Shown: positions 1 through 9,295 of the stretch, in pieces
How positions within the stretch are numbered: position 1 is the stretch's first letter
Layout: each line of letters begins with the position of its first letter
Source: Brevibacterium sp. XM4083
GTDB lineage: Bacteria; Actinomycetota; Actinomycetes; Actinomycetales; Brevibacteriaceae
DNA length: 64,000 nucleotides
Direction of reading: 5' to 3'
Assembly (NCBI RefSeq): GCF_006489205.2
Contig: NZ_VFYR02000001.1
Span: 962,555 to 1,026,554, forward strand
Position numbers and translations under genes: made by a program
Notes under the pieces: model-generated
Database searches by the model: none
Seen by the model: only the letters and a program-made list of their open reading frames with translations
Told to the model about the DNA's origin: nothing

Positions 1-130
1 GGACAACTCCCTCAACCGGGACAACCCCGGCACCGACACCGCACAGTGGTGGGGCGAGGAGAACCAGAACACGGACTACTCCTTCAACACCGGCGACATC
101 AAGCTGCAGCTGGTGCAGAACGACCGCTGA
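1..130 (+). CDS. C-terminal end of exported surface protein (partial)
   Basis: An open frame enters at base 2 and stops at TGA 128-130, giving the last 42 residues of a protein that ends LQLVQNDR. The tail is rich in Asp, Asn and Thr and contains WWGEEN and GDIKLQL, as in the beta-sandwich ends of alternate-type (SipW-dependent, TasA/camelysin-like) secreted proteins. Two such proteins and a SipW-type peptidase follow at once, so it is probably the first or major subunit of that operon. The family call is inferred from the neighbours because the N-terminus lies outside the window. Confidence 0.6.
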   Translation, partial: DNSLNRDNPGTDTAQWWGEENQNTDYSFNTGDIKLQLVQNDR

Positions 131-134
131 CGGA

Positions 135-169
135 CAGTCCTCCGGCCCGCAGCAACGGCCGGAGGACTG
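135..169. terminator. 13-bp perfect stem-loop after the first surface-protein gene
   Basis: CAGTCCTCCGGCC (135-147) and its exact complement GGCCGGAGGACTG (157-169) flank a 9-base loop. It lies 4 bases after the stop of the partial gene and 25 bases before the next start. There is no T-tract, so it may act as a partial terminator or as an mRNA-stabilising hairpin that keeps the upstream subunit in excess. Confidence 0.6.
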
Positions 170-193
170 CGGTGACCGGATGAGAGCTGTCGG

Positions 194-757
194 ATGAGAG
201 TGCGCGTGATCGTGGCCCTGGCGGCCGCCTTGGTGCTGCTCTCGAGCGGGCTCGGCACGAGTGCCAGGTGGTATGAGGAGCTGCGCTTCGCCGACGATCC
301 GATCACGGTGACCTCCGGCGAACTCGCCATCGCCTCGAGCGACGTTGCCTATCGGGTCCTCGGCAGGTATCCGACCGACACCCGCTTCGAGGGGCTGACT
401 GCGTGCACCGCTCCACAGGGCTTTGCGCACTGCGCCGAGGCGAGTGCAGCGCAGCTTGGGGACTTCCGCTTCATGCGCGGTGACCGACTGACCGTGGAAT
501 CCCGGTTCGACGTCACCGCGACCGGGACGAATCTGCGGTATGCGATCACGGTGACGCCGCTGCAGCAGACCCCCTCACCAGGGTGGACGAGTGAGGACAC
601 GGTGACACCGGGCGGTGTGCTCACCGGTGCGCAGACCGTGACTGTGGAGCGCACACTCGAGTTCTCCGGACCCGTCGGCGCCGGAGACTGGGCCGCGGCC
701 TTCGGCGACGTCACAGTTCCCGACATCACTGTGCAAGCCGTTCAGGAGGACCGATGA
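194..757 (+). CDS. Secreted protein with SipW-type (alternate) signal peptide
   Basis: A 187-residue exported protein. It starts with a short basic segment and a hydrophobic stretch (about residues 5-19), followed by LGTSARWYEE, the pattern of actinobacterial alternate-type signal peptides cut by SipW-like peptidases. The rest is predicted beta-rich with no catalytic motif. It would be released to the envelope as a matrix or fibre component by analogy with TasA/camelysin. Its stop overlaps the next start (ATGA), and a peptidase of the right class ends the operon. The ATG at 194 is chosen because the ATG at 180 is followed at once by a stop. The signal type is clear and the role is inferred. 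Confidence 0.75.
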   Translation: MRVRVIVALAAALVLLSSGLGTSARWYEELRFADDPITVTSGELAIASSDVAYRVLGRYPTDTRFEGLTACTAPQGFAHCAEASAAQLGDFRFMRGDRLTVESRFDVTATGTNLRYAITVTPLQQTPSPGWTSEDTVTPGGVLTGAQTVTVERTLEFSGPVGAGDWAAAFGDVTVPDITVQAVQEDR

Positions 758-1896
758 GTCACAGGCAGCGCCCGAGGCACCGCGTGCTCGCCGCCGTGTG
801 CGTGCTCGCCCTCGTCGCCGTGGTCGTCGCCGTCGCGCTCGTGCCCAGTGGTGCCACGTTCGCACGGTACTTCGACGAGGCCGGTGACTCCTCGGGAGCG
901 ACCCTGTCCTCACAGCAGATTGCGGCGACGACCGAGGGTGTCATCACGCCTGACTACGGCGACTGGAACTGGTTCGATCGGCAGACCAACGAGACCTCGC
1001 TGACGGTGACGAACTCATCGCCGACGGCGATGGTCGCCACCGTCGCCATCGGATCCGTCGCACTCACCGGGGCGAACACCGGTCAGGCATCGGGGAAAGC
1101 GCGGGCGTACGTCGTCGACCGGACCGGTGCGAAGCAGCAGATCGCCTCGAGCGTGACGACGACACGGACGACGACACAGTTCCCGGAGGCGAACCTCAGC
1201 TGGACGCTCGCGCCGGGAGCCAGCCAGAAGATCGTCGTCGGCGTCGAATCGAACTCGACTCAACTCCTCTATCAGCGTCTCGTCGGGGCCGCGGGAGCGA
1301 AGTTCGACTTCCGCTTCGCTGTGAACTGGCGCGTCGACGGTCTCTCGAGCGCAGAGAGCGCCGAGCTCTACCCTCACGGCGCCCTCGGCCCGAATCCCGG
1401 CGACAGGGCGGCATGCCCGGCCGGGGCCACCGCAGCACAGGAGTGCCGTGGCGTCGTCGCGACGGTGAAGCGACCCGTGGTCACGGTGGCGACGGGATCG
1501 AACACCACAGGTGCCTGCAGTGTGACCGACAACTTCGACCTCTCCCACACGTTTTCGGTGAACACGTCGACGCTGGCGGCCTACAGCGGACTGGCGAAGA
1601 CGGCCCGGGAGCTGCAGGGCTCGAACCCGGGCAACTACGGGTCCTACGCGCCGATTCCCGATGTGGGGTCCGGATTCACCGGCACCAGCGTCGAGGTCGT
1701 CCGCCAGCCGTACGAGGTGGGAGAGGGCTACGACCTGACGTTCACCTTCGTCATCCGCGGAACCGGGGGAGCCGGGACTCATGTGCCCGGCCCGAACGGC
1801 GAACGAGCCACCCAATCGCCGGTGTACACCCTGTCGATGAAGCGCGAGCGCTTCAGCATCTTCCCCACCTGCAGCGTCAGTCTGGCGTCGCTATGA
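754..1896 (+). CDS. Larger secreted protein with SipW-type signal peptide
   Basis: A 380-residue exported protein. A basic N-terminus (RQRPRHR) precedes a hydrophobic core (about residues 11-30) and then GATFARYFDEAGD, again the alternate-type cleavage region. The mature part is Thr/Ser/Asn-rich with repeated beta-strand character and four cysteines that could form disulfides. No enzymatic motif is visible. It overlaps both neighbours by 4 bp (ATGA), so translation is coupled to the smaller upstream protein and to the LPxTG protein. It could be an adhesin-like subunit or cap of a surface fibre. The function is inferred. Confidence 0.72.
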   Translation: MSHRQRPRHRVLAAVCVLALVAVVVAVALVPSGATFARYFDEAGDSSGATLSSQQIAATTEGVITPDYGDWNWFDRQTNETSLTVTNSSPTAMVATVAIGSVALTGANTGQASGKARAYVVDRTGAKQQIASSVTTTRTTTQFPEANLSWTLAPGASQKIVVGVESNSTQLLYQRLVGAAGAKFDFRFAVNWRVDGLSSAESAELYPHGALGPNPGDRAACPAGATAAQECRGVVATVKRPVVTVATGSNTTGACSVTDNFDLSHTFSVNTSTLAAYSGLAKTARELQGSNPGNYGSYAPIPDVGSGFTGTSVEVVRQPYEVGEGYDLTFTFVIRGTGGAGTHVPGPNGERATQSPVYTLSMKRERFSIFPTCSVSLASL

Positions 1897-2825
1897 GAGG
1901 AGTTCAGCGCATCAGCGATGTCCTCCCGGCCGCGACGGCGCTGCGCAGGACGGTGACCGTGCTCATCGCGCTCGCCGTTGCCGGGGCGCTCGCCCTGGTC
2001 CCCGTCCCCGCCTCGGCGGCTGCCTGTCCGTCATCGATCGATGACGCGATCCGGGTGTCCGAGACCGACGGCGGCGAGGAGACCGCGCCCGGCGATCTCG
2101 CCCGGGCCTTCCCCGATGTGCCCGAGCTGCTCGCCCCCGGTGCGGGTGCCGACGATGCACTGGCCATCCGCTCGATCGCCGAGGTGCCGGTGACCGCGAC
2201 GCTCCGGGTCGCACCGCAGACGACGCCGGTGGAGAATCCCGACCGCGACCTCCAGGTGACGATCACGTGGGCCGGTCGCACCGTCGCCGAGGGAACCTAC
2301 CGCGACATCGTCGGAACGAGCATCGAACTCGGCTCCCTCGCGCCCGGTGCCCGCGAGACTCTCGCCGTCGACGTCGCACTGCCGGCGGTCGACGAGCGGG
2401 ACAACGACACGCAGAGGCGCACATGGCCGCTGCGATTCACCCTCGGGGTCGGCGCCGGCGACGAATGCGCAGCCGAGGATGCGCAGGCCGACGTCCGAGC
2501 GGATGCGGCGTCCTCGGCCGATTCCGATGCTGGAGGCGACGACACCGCAAGTGCCGGTGCCGACGACACGGCCGGTGCCGACGACACCGCCGACGCCGAC
2601 GGAACCGACGCTGACGTGGCCGCCGGCGGAACCACCTCGGCGCAGGCGGTGACGGCCAATGACGCCTCGGCGACGAGCACGAGCGAAGGGGGAGGGGCGC
2701 TGCCGCGAACCGGTCTTGAGAGCGCCGGACTCGCCGCGCTCGCGGGCATCGCGATCGGGCTCGGTGCCGTCCTCATCGCCGGCGCCCGCCGACCCCGCGC
2801 TGAGAGGGGAGAGACGACGATATGA
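1893..2825 (+). CDS. LPxTG cell-wall-anchored protein
   Basis: A 310-residue wall protein. A signal peptide (hydrophobic core about residues 21-36, ending PVPASAAA) is followed by a mature domain, then a low-complexity Asp/Ala/Gly-rich stalk (about residues 195-275), and a C-terminal sorting signal made of LPRTG, a hydrophobic span and a positive tail (ARRPRAER). A sortase would link it to peptidoglycan. The open frame extends far upstream, but the ATG at 1893 overlaps the previous stop and starts a classical signal peptide. It probably anchors the two secreted proteins of this operon to the wall (inference). Confidence 0.8.
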   Translation: MRGVQRISDVLPAATALRRTVTVLIALAVAGALALVPVPASAAACPSSIDDAIRVSETDGGEETAPGDLARAFPDVPELLAPGAGADDALAIRSIAEVPVTATLRVAPQTTPVENPDRDLQVTITWAGRTVAEGTYRDIVGTSIELGSLAPGARETLAVDVALPAVDERDNDTQRRTWPLRFTLGVGAGDECAAEDAQADVRADAASSADSDAGGDDTASAGADDTAGADDTADADGTDADVAAGGTTSAQAVTANDASATSTSEGGGALPRTGLESAGLAALAGIAIGLGAVLIAGARRPRAERGETTI

Positions 2826-3454
2826 CCGTGAAAGCAACCGAGGTTTCTCACGCCGACGGACGTGCCGACCGCCTCGGCGCCGCCCCCACGCACCTTGACG
2901 CTCACCCGATGCGACGGCCTCGACCCAAGCGTCGCCTGCGGACGGTCATCTCCTGGCTGTGCGGGGTGCTGCTCGCCGCGATCATCGGGGTGCTCCTCGC
3001 CTCCGTCGTCGTGCCGCTCGCCATGGGATGGGTGCCGCTCACGGTGCTCACCGGGTCGATGGAGCCGACGATCCCGCCGGGGTCGCAGGTCGTCGTCAAA
3101 CCCCTGCGGCCGGAGCAGACCCAGGGGCTCACGAAAGGGCAGATCATCACGTACCTGCGCAGACCGGGCACGGACGACATGATCACCCACCGGATCATCG
3201 ACGTCGCCGAGGTGGACGGCGAGACCGTCTACCGCACGCAGGGCGACGCGAACAACGCACCCGACCCCGACCCGGTGCGCAGCGTGCAGGTGCGCGGTGT
3301 CGTCCGCTACCACGTCCCTCTCGTCGGTTACGTCGCCCAGTTGACGACTCCCGACCAGAAGCGCACGGGCATTTGGATCGTCGCCGGCCTCCTCATCGCC
3401 TACGCGGTGTGGGAGGTCTGCCGGCCGAAGCGGAAGGGCTCCGGCCGACACTGA
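2822..3454 (+). CDS. sipW: Signal peptidase I, SipW/ER type
   Basis: A 210-residue membrane serine protease. A cytoplasmic basic N-terminus (RRPRPKRRLR) precedes one membrane span (about residues 41-66) and the catalytic TGSMEPTIPPG box, whose Ser is the nucleophile. MITHRI then supplies His rather than Lys as general base, the hallmark of ER/SipW-type peptidases. TQGDAN is the next conserved box, and a second span lies near the C-terminus. It starts with a 4-bp ATGA overlap with the LPxTG gene, so it is made together with its likely substrates, the two alternate-signal proteins and probably the partial upstream one. Confidence 0.88.
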   Translation: MTVKATEVSHADGRADRLGAAPTHLDAHPMRRPRPKRRLRTVISWLCGVLLAAIIGVLLASVVVPLAMGWVPLTVLTGSMEPTIPPGSQVVVKPLRPEQTQGLTKGQIITYLRRPGTDDMITHRIIDVAEVDGETVYRTQGDANNAPDPDPVRSVQVRGVVRYHVPLVGYVAQLTTPDQKRTGIWIVAGLLIAYAVWEVCRPKRKGSGRH

Positions 3455-3470
3455 CCACCGCTCCCGCCCC

Positions 3471-4970
3471 CTACCGGCTGAGACGCTCCCGCCACGCGGC
3501 CATGATCTCCGGCGACGTCGGCTTCGAGACGAGCGAGCCGACGAGGTAGCCGAGCAGCGAGGCGAGCAGGCCGAAGTAGATCGCCTCGTTGGCGTAGATG
3601 TCCACGGTGATCATGATGACGATCGTCGTCACGGAGCCGAGGATCATGCCGGCCATGACGCCGACGATGGTGCCGCGGCGGAAGACGAGTCCGCCGAGGA
3701 TCGGCACGAAGAGCCCGGCCACGAGCAGGTTGTAGGCAACGGTGAGGGCTTCGACGACGCTCGGCATGATGAGCGCGAGCGCCAGGGTGACGATGCCGAG
3801 TCCGATGAGATAGATGCGCGAATCGCGCACCTCATCACCGGTCTCGCGGACGAGCGACTGAGCGAACGTGCGCGTCGGGCCAGCGGAGGTCGCCGCATCG
3901 GCACCGTCCGCCCTCTCAGCGGTCTGCGCCACCGGCACGATCTGGCGCTTCGCGAGCAGCGGCTCGACGATGTCCTGCCGGCACACGGTCGACGCGGCGA
4001 GCAGCGACCCCGAGGCCGTCGACATCATCGCCGCGAGCGCCGCGGCGAGGACGAAGCCGGCGACGACCGGTGACATCGAGGCATCGACGACGGCGACGAA
4101 GACATCGTCGGGCACTGCGATGCCGGGCACGATCCGCAGCGCGGCCATGCCGATGAGCGCCCCGGCGACGGCGTAGAGCAGGCAGTACACGCCTGCCGAC
4201 AGCCCGCCCCAGCGGGCGACGGCCGGGGTGCGGGCGGTGAACACGCGCTGCCAGATGTCCTGGCCGATGAGCAGACCGAGGGTGTAGATGAGGATGTAGC
4301 CGAGGATCGCCTGCCAGCCGATGCCCACTGGGGACGTCTGCTCGGGTGGGAGCACGGAGAACAGCTCGCCGAGGCCGCCGGCCCGCTGCAGGACGAGCGG
4401 GAGCATGATGAGGAAGATGCCGACGGTCTGGATGAGGAACTGGACGAAGTCGGTGAGCGTGATCGACCACATGCCCCCGAGCATCGAGTACGTGATGACG
4501 ATGCCGCCGCCGATGATGACCGACCAGAACTTGTCGAGGTCGAAGAGCGCGTGGAAGATCGTCGCGTACGCCACCGTCGACGTCGTCGAGATCATCAGAC
4601 CGTACGCGGTCATGATCGCCCCCGACACGAGCCGTGAGCCCTTGCCGTAGCGCAGTTCGAGCATCTGCGAGACCGTGTAGATCTCGAGCTTCTGGATCTT
4701 CGGGGCGAAGAGCAGCGAGAGCAGGATGATGCCCAGGCCGATGCTGAAGACGAGCCACATCCCCGACAGGCCTGCGGTGTAGCCGAGGCCCACCCCGCCG
4801 ATCGTCGAGGCCCCGCCGAGGACGACGGCGGACATCGTGCCCGTGTAGAGCAGTCCGCCCAGCCGTCGGCCGGCGACGAGGAAGTCGTCCTGGTTCTTCG
4901 CCTTGAATCGGCCCCAGATGCCGAAGCCGACCATTGCGGCGAGGTAGACGATGACTACGAGTGAGTCCAC
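3471..4970 (-). CDS. Sodium:solute symporter (SSS family)
   Basis: A 499-residue multi-spanning transporter of the SSS (PutP/PanF-like) family, with about 13 hydrophobic segments. Family features include the N-terminal DDFLVAGRRLGGL region and a following Gly/Ser-rich helix (VVLGGASTIGG). A GTG start at 4970 sits behind AAGGAG. Only 42 bases separate it from the upstream TPP enzyme on the same strand, so it is most likely the last gene of the ureohydrolase/TPP operon and imports the substrate of that pathway (arginine or a guanidino acid, by inference). The stop lies 16 bases from the convergent signal peptidase gene. The substrate cannot be read from the sequence. Confidence 0.85.
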   Translation of the reverse strand: MDSLVVIVYLAAMVGFGIWGRFKAKNQDDFLVAGRRLGGLLYTGTMSAVVLGGASTIGGVGLGYTAGLSGMWLVFSIGLGIILLSLLFAPKIQKLEIYTVSQMLELRYGKGSRLVSGAIMTAYGLMISTTSTVAYATIFHALFDLDKFWSVIIGGGIVITYSMLGGMWSITLTDFVQFLIQTVGIFLIMLPLVLQRAGGLGELFSVLPPEQTSPVGIGWQAILGYILIYTLGLLIGQDIWQRVFTARTPAVARWGGLSAGVYCLLYAVAGALIGMAALRIVPGIAVPDDVFVAVVDASMSPVVAGFVLAAALAAMMSTASGSLLAASTVCRQDIVEPLLAKRQIVPVAQTAERADGADAATSAGPTRTFAQSLVRETGDEVRDSRIYLIGLGIVTLALALIMPSVVEALTVAYNLLVAGLFVPILGGLVFRRGTIVGVMAGMILGSVTTIVIMITVDIYANEAIYFGLLASLLGYLVGSLVSKPTSPEIMAAWRERLSR

Positions 4971-5012
4971 GGTGACTCCTTCTTTCCGTTTGAGATCTTC
5001 AGGTCCGCAGGC

Positions 5013-6674
5013 TCAGGTGCCGACGGTGATGTGGATGATCGTGGGAACGGTGCGGGACAGTGCCGCGGCGACGGCGTCGGGCAGCTCGGCCGGCATCTGC
5101 GACTCGGCCATCGCCACCCCGACCCCGCCCATCGACTCCCCGAGCTTCGCGAAGTCGGGGCGCGCGAGTTCGACGGCGAAGGGCGTCATGTCCCGGTCGA
5201 CCATCTGCGCTTCGATCTCGGCGTACCCGCCGTTGTCGACGATGACGAAGGGGATCCCGAGGCCGAGTTCGGTCGCCGTCATGATCTCCTGGATCGAGAA
5301 CATCGCCGCCCCGTCACCGAGGAGGCACACGACCGGGCGGTCCGGTGCGGCGAGCTTCGCCCCGATCGCGGCGGGAATCCCGTACCCGAGCGTGGCGAAT
5401 CCCGGCATGTAGAGGAGCTGATCGGGGGTGTGCGCTTCGAGCGCGTGAACCGTCCCGTCGTAGGTGACCTGGGACGAGTCCCCGGCGATGACGACATCGG
5501 ATCCCGCACCGTCGGCGATGAGGCGGGTCACCCGTGCCCCGATCGACTCGACATCGAAATCCTCGGCCCAGGATTCCTTGAGTCCAGCCGTGCGCGCGGC
5601 TCCGGATTCCCCCGCCGAGGCGGTTCCCGACCCGGTCTCTCCAGCCTCGTCGAGCGCGGTGATGAGAGCCGAGAGGAACTCGCCGGCATCGGCGCACACG
5701 AGGATGTCCCCGCGGAGGTTCTTCCCCAACTGGTCGGGGTCGATGTCGCAGCGGATGACGACCTGCTCAGCCCGGTCGTCGCGGACCCCGGGAGCCGTCT
5801 GCGCGCCGATCACACCACCCCACAGGTCGGAGTCGGCGAGTTCGGAGCCGACGACGATGAGCACGTCGGCGGCGGCCGACTCGGCTTGGACGCTCGGGAA
5901 GCGGACATTCGATCCGAGCGAGAGCGGATGGTCCTCGGCGACGATGCCCTTCCCGTTGGCGGTGGTGACGACGGGAGCATCGATCGCCTCGGCGAGGTCC
6001 TGGACCTCAGCGGCAGCCGAGCGTGCGCCGCCGCCGGCGACGATGAGCGGACGGGAGGCCTTGCCGATCGCGTCGACGGCACGGGTGACGGCCTGGCGGT
6101 CGAGTCCGGGCCGCCGCGCCGGGATCGGCGCGGGCACACTGCCGTGCCAGTCGCCCTCGAGCACATCGAGGGGGACCTCGATGTGGACGGGACCGGGGCG
6201 GGATGACGCGAACAGTGCGAACGCCTCGGCGACGGCCTGGGCCGCACCTTCGGCGGTGCGGGTGCGCTGGGAGGACACGAGCAGGTGCGACAGCGCCCCG
6301 GAGGAGTCCTTCGTCTCGTGGAGCATCCCGATGTCGGCGCGTTCGAGCCCGGTCGGCACACCCGGGGAGAGGATGAGCATCGGGCGGGACTCGGCATACG
6401 CCGTCGCCGCCGCGGTGACGACGTTCGTCAGCCCCGGTCCCGAGGTCGTGATGACGACCCCGGGCTTGCCCGAGAGCAGGAAGTAGCCGTCGGCCGCGTA
6501 GCCGGCGCCCTGCTCGTGGCGGGGCGTGACCGCGCGGATCCCGAACTCCGGCAGGTGCCGGTAGAACTCGAGGTTGTGGGTGCCGGGGATCCCGAAGATC
6601 GTGTCGACACCGTGGGCGGCGAGTGCGGCGACGACGGCCCTGCCGCCGTTGCGGAAGCGATCGGCCTCAGGCAC
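5013..6674 (-). CDS. TPP-dependent decarboxylase, AruI-like (2-ketoarginine decarboxylase?)
   Basis: A 553-residue enzyme with the three-domain fold of acetolactate-synthase-like TPP proteins. The N-terminal pyrimidine-binding domain has [14 protein letters not shown] and the cofactor Glu in [13 protein letters not shown]. The C-terminal domain has the metal/diphosphate motif GDGAAMF with the expected Asn (VDNGG) further on. The N-terminal box looks more like 5-guanidino-2-oxopentanoate decarboxylase (AruI) than biosynthetic acetolactate synthase, and no small regulatory subunit is present. The next gene is an agmatinase-family ureohydrolase, overlapping by 8 bp with a GTG start here. A route from 2-ketoarginine to 4-guanidinobutyraldehyde is the likely reaction. 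It could also be an ALS-like enzyme on another oxo acid. Confidence 0.75.
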   Translation of the reverse strand: MPEADRFRNGGRAVVAALAAHGVDTIFGIPGTHNLEFYRHLPEFGIRAVTPRHEQGAGYAADGYFLLSGKPGVVITTSGPGLTNVVTAAATAYAESRPMLILSPGVPTGLERADIGMLHETKDSSGALSHLLVSSQRTRTAEGAAQAVAEAFALFASSRPGPVHIEVPLDVLEGDWHGSVPAPIPARRPGLDRQAVTRAVDAIGKASRPLIVAGGGARSAAAEVQDLAEAIDAPVVTTANGKGIVAEDHPLSLGSNVRFPSVQAESAAADVLIVVGSELADSDLWGGVIGAQTAPGVRDDRAEQVVIRCDIDPDQLGKNLRGDILVCADAGEFLSALITALDEAGETGSGTASAGESGAARTAGLKESWAEDFDVESIGARVTRLIADGAGSDVVIAGDSSQVTYDGTVHALEAHTPDQLLYMPGFATLGYGIPAAIGAKLAAPDRPVVCLLGDGAAMFSIQEIMTATELGLGIPFVIVDNGGYAEIEAQMVDRDMTPFAVELARPDFAKLGESMGGVGVAMAESQMPAELPDAVAAALSRTVPTIIHITVGT

Positions 6675-7677
6675 TGTGGACTCCTCCGCTCGGCCCCGAG
6701 GGCTCGGTCATCCCGTTGGCGTCGGCCGCCCACAGGGAGAGGATCTCGTAGCCGGCGTGGGCGGCGGCGATGCCGGTGATCTCCGCATGGTCGTAGGCGG
6801 GAGCGACCTCGACGATCTCAGCCCCGACGACGTTGAGCCCCTGCAGGCCGCGGATCGTATTGAGCAGCTCGCGGCTCGTCATGCCGCCGGCCTCGGGAGT
6901 GCCGGTGCCGGGGGCGGCGGCCGGATCGAGGACGTCGATGTCGATCGAGAGGTAGACGGGAGCGTCGCCGAGGCGGTGGCGGATGCGGGCGACGACGTCC
7001 TGGACCGAGGTGAACTGGTAGTCGTCGCTGCGGATGATCTGGAAGCCGAGCACATCGTCGTCCTCGAGGTCCTTCTTGCCGTAGAGGGGCCCGCGGATGC
7101 CGACGTGCATCGAGGCGGTGAGGTCGATGAGCCCCTCTTCGCTGGCCCGGCGGAACGGGGTGCCGTGCGTGTAGGGGGCGCCGAAGTACGTGTCCCACGT
7201 GTCGAGGTGGGCATCGAAGTGGAGGACGGCGATCCTGCCGTGGGTCTTGTGCAGCGACCGCAGATTGGGCAGGGCCAGGGTGTGGTCGCCGCCGAGGGTG
7301 AGGACCTTCGCGCCGTCGGCGCGCAGGGCGTCGGCGTTCTCCTCGACCGTGGCGATGGCCTCCTCGATGTCGAAGGGGTTGACGCCCAAGTCACCGCAGT
7401 CGGCGACCTGCTGCCACGTGAACGGGTGGACGCCGGTGGCCTGGTTGTAGGGGCGCAGCAGCTTCGAGGACTGGCGGATGTGGGCCGGCCCGAACCGGGC
7501 GCCGGGCCGGTAGCTGACACCGGCGTCGAAGGGGATGCCGACGACCTTGACGTCGATCTTCTCGCCCGGGCGCTGGGCTTCGACCTCGTCGAGGCGGGGC
7601 AGGAGTCCGAAGGTCGGGGGTCCGGCGAAGCGCGGGGTCTGGCTGTAGTCGGCAGGGCCGAGGGGCTGAGACGGCAT
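6667..7677 (-). CDS. Agmatinase/guanidinobutyrase-family ureohydrolase
   Basis: A 336-residue binuclear manganese ureohydrolase that would split a guanidino compound into urea and an amine. The metal-ligand boxes [19 protein letters not shown] and [10 protein letters not shown] are intact, and the substrate-loop GTGTPEAGG follows. The start at 7677 is preceded by AAGGAG. Longer in-frame extensions would run through the promoter. It is the first gene of the operon with the AruI-like decarboxylase and the symporter, facing a PucR regulator. 4-Guanidinobutyrate is the substrate that best fits this context, with agmatine or another guanidino acid possible. Confidence 0.85.
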   Translation of the reverse strand: MPSQPLGPADYSQTPRFAGPPTFGLLPRLDEVEAQRPGEKIDVKVVGIPFDAGVSYRPGARFGPAHIRQSSKLLRPYNQATGVHPFTWQQVADCGDLGVNPFDIEEAIATVEENADALRADGAKVLTLGGDHTLALPNLRSLHKTHGRIAVLHFDAHLDTWDTYFGAPYTHGTPFRRASEEGLIDLTASMHVGIRGPLYGKKDLEDDDVLGFQIIRSDDYQFTSVQDVVARIRHRLGDAPVYLSIDIDVLDPAAAPGTGTPEAGGMTSRELLNTIRGLQGLNVVGAEIVEVAPAYDHAEITGIAAAHAGYEILSLWAADANGMTEPSGPSGGVHSA

Positions 7678-7770
7678 TGACTCTCCTTGCAGCTGGCACG
7701 ACGCCGGGGAAGCCGGCGCGGTTCGGGACTGATGTGCCATCAGCCTAGGACCTGTCATCCCCGTCACAGA

Positions 7771-7816
7771 TATCCAGTCTGGACAGGAGCGGACCCTCAG
7801 ATGTCCACAGTGGATA
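7771..7816. promoter_or_regulatory. Paired palindromic operators in the ureohydrolase/PucR divergent promoter
   Basis: TATCCAGTCTGGACA (7771-7785) and TGTCCACAGTGGATA (7802-7816) are each near-perfect palindromes (TRTCCA-N3-TGGAYA) and mirror each other. Their centres are 31 bp apart, about three helical turns. They fill the gap between the divergent ureohydrolase and PucR genes and are likely binding sites of that regulator. The right copy covers an in-frame ATG at 7801, which favours 7828 as the regulator start. Confidence 0.7.
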
Positions 7817-7827
7817 GACTGGGCGTC

Positions 7828-9237
7828 ATGGTCACCTTGGGACAGCTGTGGGCGCGGCGCGAACTCGCCCTCGAGATCGCCGTCGACCCGGTCGGAGCCA
7901 GGAACCGGGAGGTCACGATCGTCCACTCCTCCGAGCTGCCGGAGGTCGACGAATGGCTGGCCGGGGGAGAGGTGCTCCTGACGATCGGCGTCGGTCAGGA
8001 TCTCACCGCGGACTCGGCCGGCGACTACATCGCGAGACTCAAGCGGGTGGGCGTCCATGCGCTGGGGATCGGTCTGGGTCGCGACCTGCCGTCGGCGCAG
8101 CTGCCGCCCTCGCTCATCGCCCACGCCCGCGCTCACGACCTCGCGCTCTTCGGCGTGCCCGAACCCGTGCCGTTCGTCGCCGTCGTCGACGCGTTCACGC
8201 GGATGCGGGAGGAGGAGTCGAACCGTGAGGTCAGCCGGGCCGGCAGCGCGGGCCGTCGGTTCGCCACCGCGCTCGCGCGGCAGGGTCCGGCCGCGCTCGT
8301 CGCCGAGGTCTCTGCCGCCCTGGGCTCCGAAGTCCACTTCGTCTCTCCCACCGGCAGGGGGCTGACCGGGCAGAACGCCCCGACCGACGTGCGTGCCGAA
8401 CTCATCGCCGAGGCGGTCGGGACGTCACTCGCCCCGCGGCTGCTCCGTGCCGTCGGCGGGCGTTTCGAGGCGGTGCCGATCGGTGACGACCGGGTCAGCG
8501 GGTGGCTGCTTGCCGGGCGGGACGCGGCGGTGGCCTCGCGCACCCGGGGACTGCTGCTCGCGACCGCCGCCGCACTCCTCGGCCTCTCGGTGATCGACCA
8601 GCCGCCGCGCGCCGGGGAGTCGACGCTGTTCTCGACCACCCTGTCGGCCTCCGAGGCGCGCGCCGAATGGGTGCAGCGCACCGGCACCCCGGCGCTCTCG
8701 CGTGCCGAATTCACGATCGTCGGCGGAGTCCGTGGGGACGTCGCCGAGCAGCTCTTCGGCGATCTCGGCGGCGGCACGCTCACCGCCCGGGCCGGGTCGA
8801 TGATCGGCGTCCTCCACTCCGGGGATCCCCTCGTCGCCCGGGTCGCCGAGGTGACCGGAGTCGACCGGCTGTTCGTCAAGTCGCTGCCGCTGACGCAGGT
8901 CCATCACACGTGGACGGTGTGGCGGACGCAGAACGAGACAGTGAATTCCGATGTCAGGGCGCTGCTGTCGGTGATCGACGAGGCAGCGGCGGTGCGCTTC
9001 GTCGATGAGGTCCTCGGCGCGCTCCTCGCCTCGCAGGACGGTCAGGATCTGCTGGTCACCCTGCGCTCGTTCATCGCCTCCGGCGGGGTCCGTGACGCCG
9101 TGGCCGCCGAGCTCGGGATCCACCGGCACACGGTGCGGGCGCGGGTCCAGCGGATCGAGCGGCTCCTCGGCCGCGACCTCTCCCGACCCGACACGGTCCA
9201 TGCCGTCGCGATCGCCCTCGAGCTCGCGGAGCTGTGA
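7828..9237 (+). CDS. PucR-family transcriptional regulator
   Basis: A 469-residue cytoplasmic regulator. The N-terminal part (about residues 1-125, starting [17 protein letters not shown]) matches the PucR ligand-sensing domain. The C-terminal end (about the last 65 residues, with [25 protein letters not shown]) is the PucR-type helix-turn-helix. The middle is the variable GGDEF-like region of such proteins. An upstream ATG at 7801 is in frame but lies inside an operator palindrome, so 7828 is preferred. It is transcribed away from the ureohydrolase operon and probably controls it in response to a guanidino or nitrogen compound. Confidence 0.82.
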   Translation: MVTLGQLWARRELALEIAVDPVGARNREVTIVHSSELPEVDEWLAGGEVLLTIGVGQDLTADSAGDYIARLKRVGVHALGIGLGRDLPSAQLPPSLIAHARAHDLALFGVPEPVPFVAVVDAFTRMREEESNREVSRAGSAGRRFATALARQGPAALVAEVSAALGSEVHFVSPTGRGLTGQNAPTDVRAELIAEAVGTSLAPRLLRAVGGRFEAVPIGDDRVSGWLLAGRDAAVASRTRGLLLATAAALLGLSVIDQPPRAGESTLFSTTLSASEARAEWVQRTGTPALSRAEFTIVGGVRGDVAEQLFGDLGGGTLTARAGSMIGVLHSGDPLVARVAEVTGVDRLFVKSLPLTQVHHTWTVWRTQNETVNSDVRALLSVIDEAAAVRFVDEVLGALLASQDGQDLLVTLRSFIASGGVRDAVAAELGIHRHTVRARVQRIERLLGRDLSRPDTVHAVAIALELAEL

Positions 9238-9295
9238 GCCCGCAGTGCCCTGACCCTGCGACGCTGTGATCCTGCGGCGCTCGCGCCCGCGGCGC

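Noticed and set aside
1413-1892. N-terminal extension of the LPxTG protein frame
   Set aside because: This part overlaps the preceding gene in another frame and has Arg/Gly-rich shadow composition. The signal peptide begins at 1893.
5031-6206. Open frame of 391 codons on the plus strand
   Set aside because: It is antisense to the TPP enzyme, which has intact catalytic motifs.
9238-9295. Possible bidirectional terminator between PucR and HisC genes
   Set aside because: GC-rich repeats of GGCGCTC type exist, but no clean stem of useful length with a loop could be drawn.
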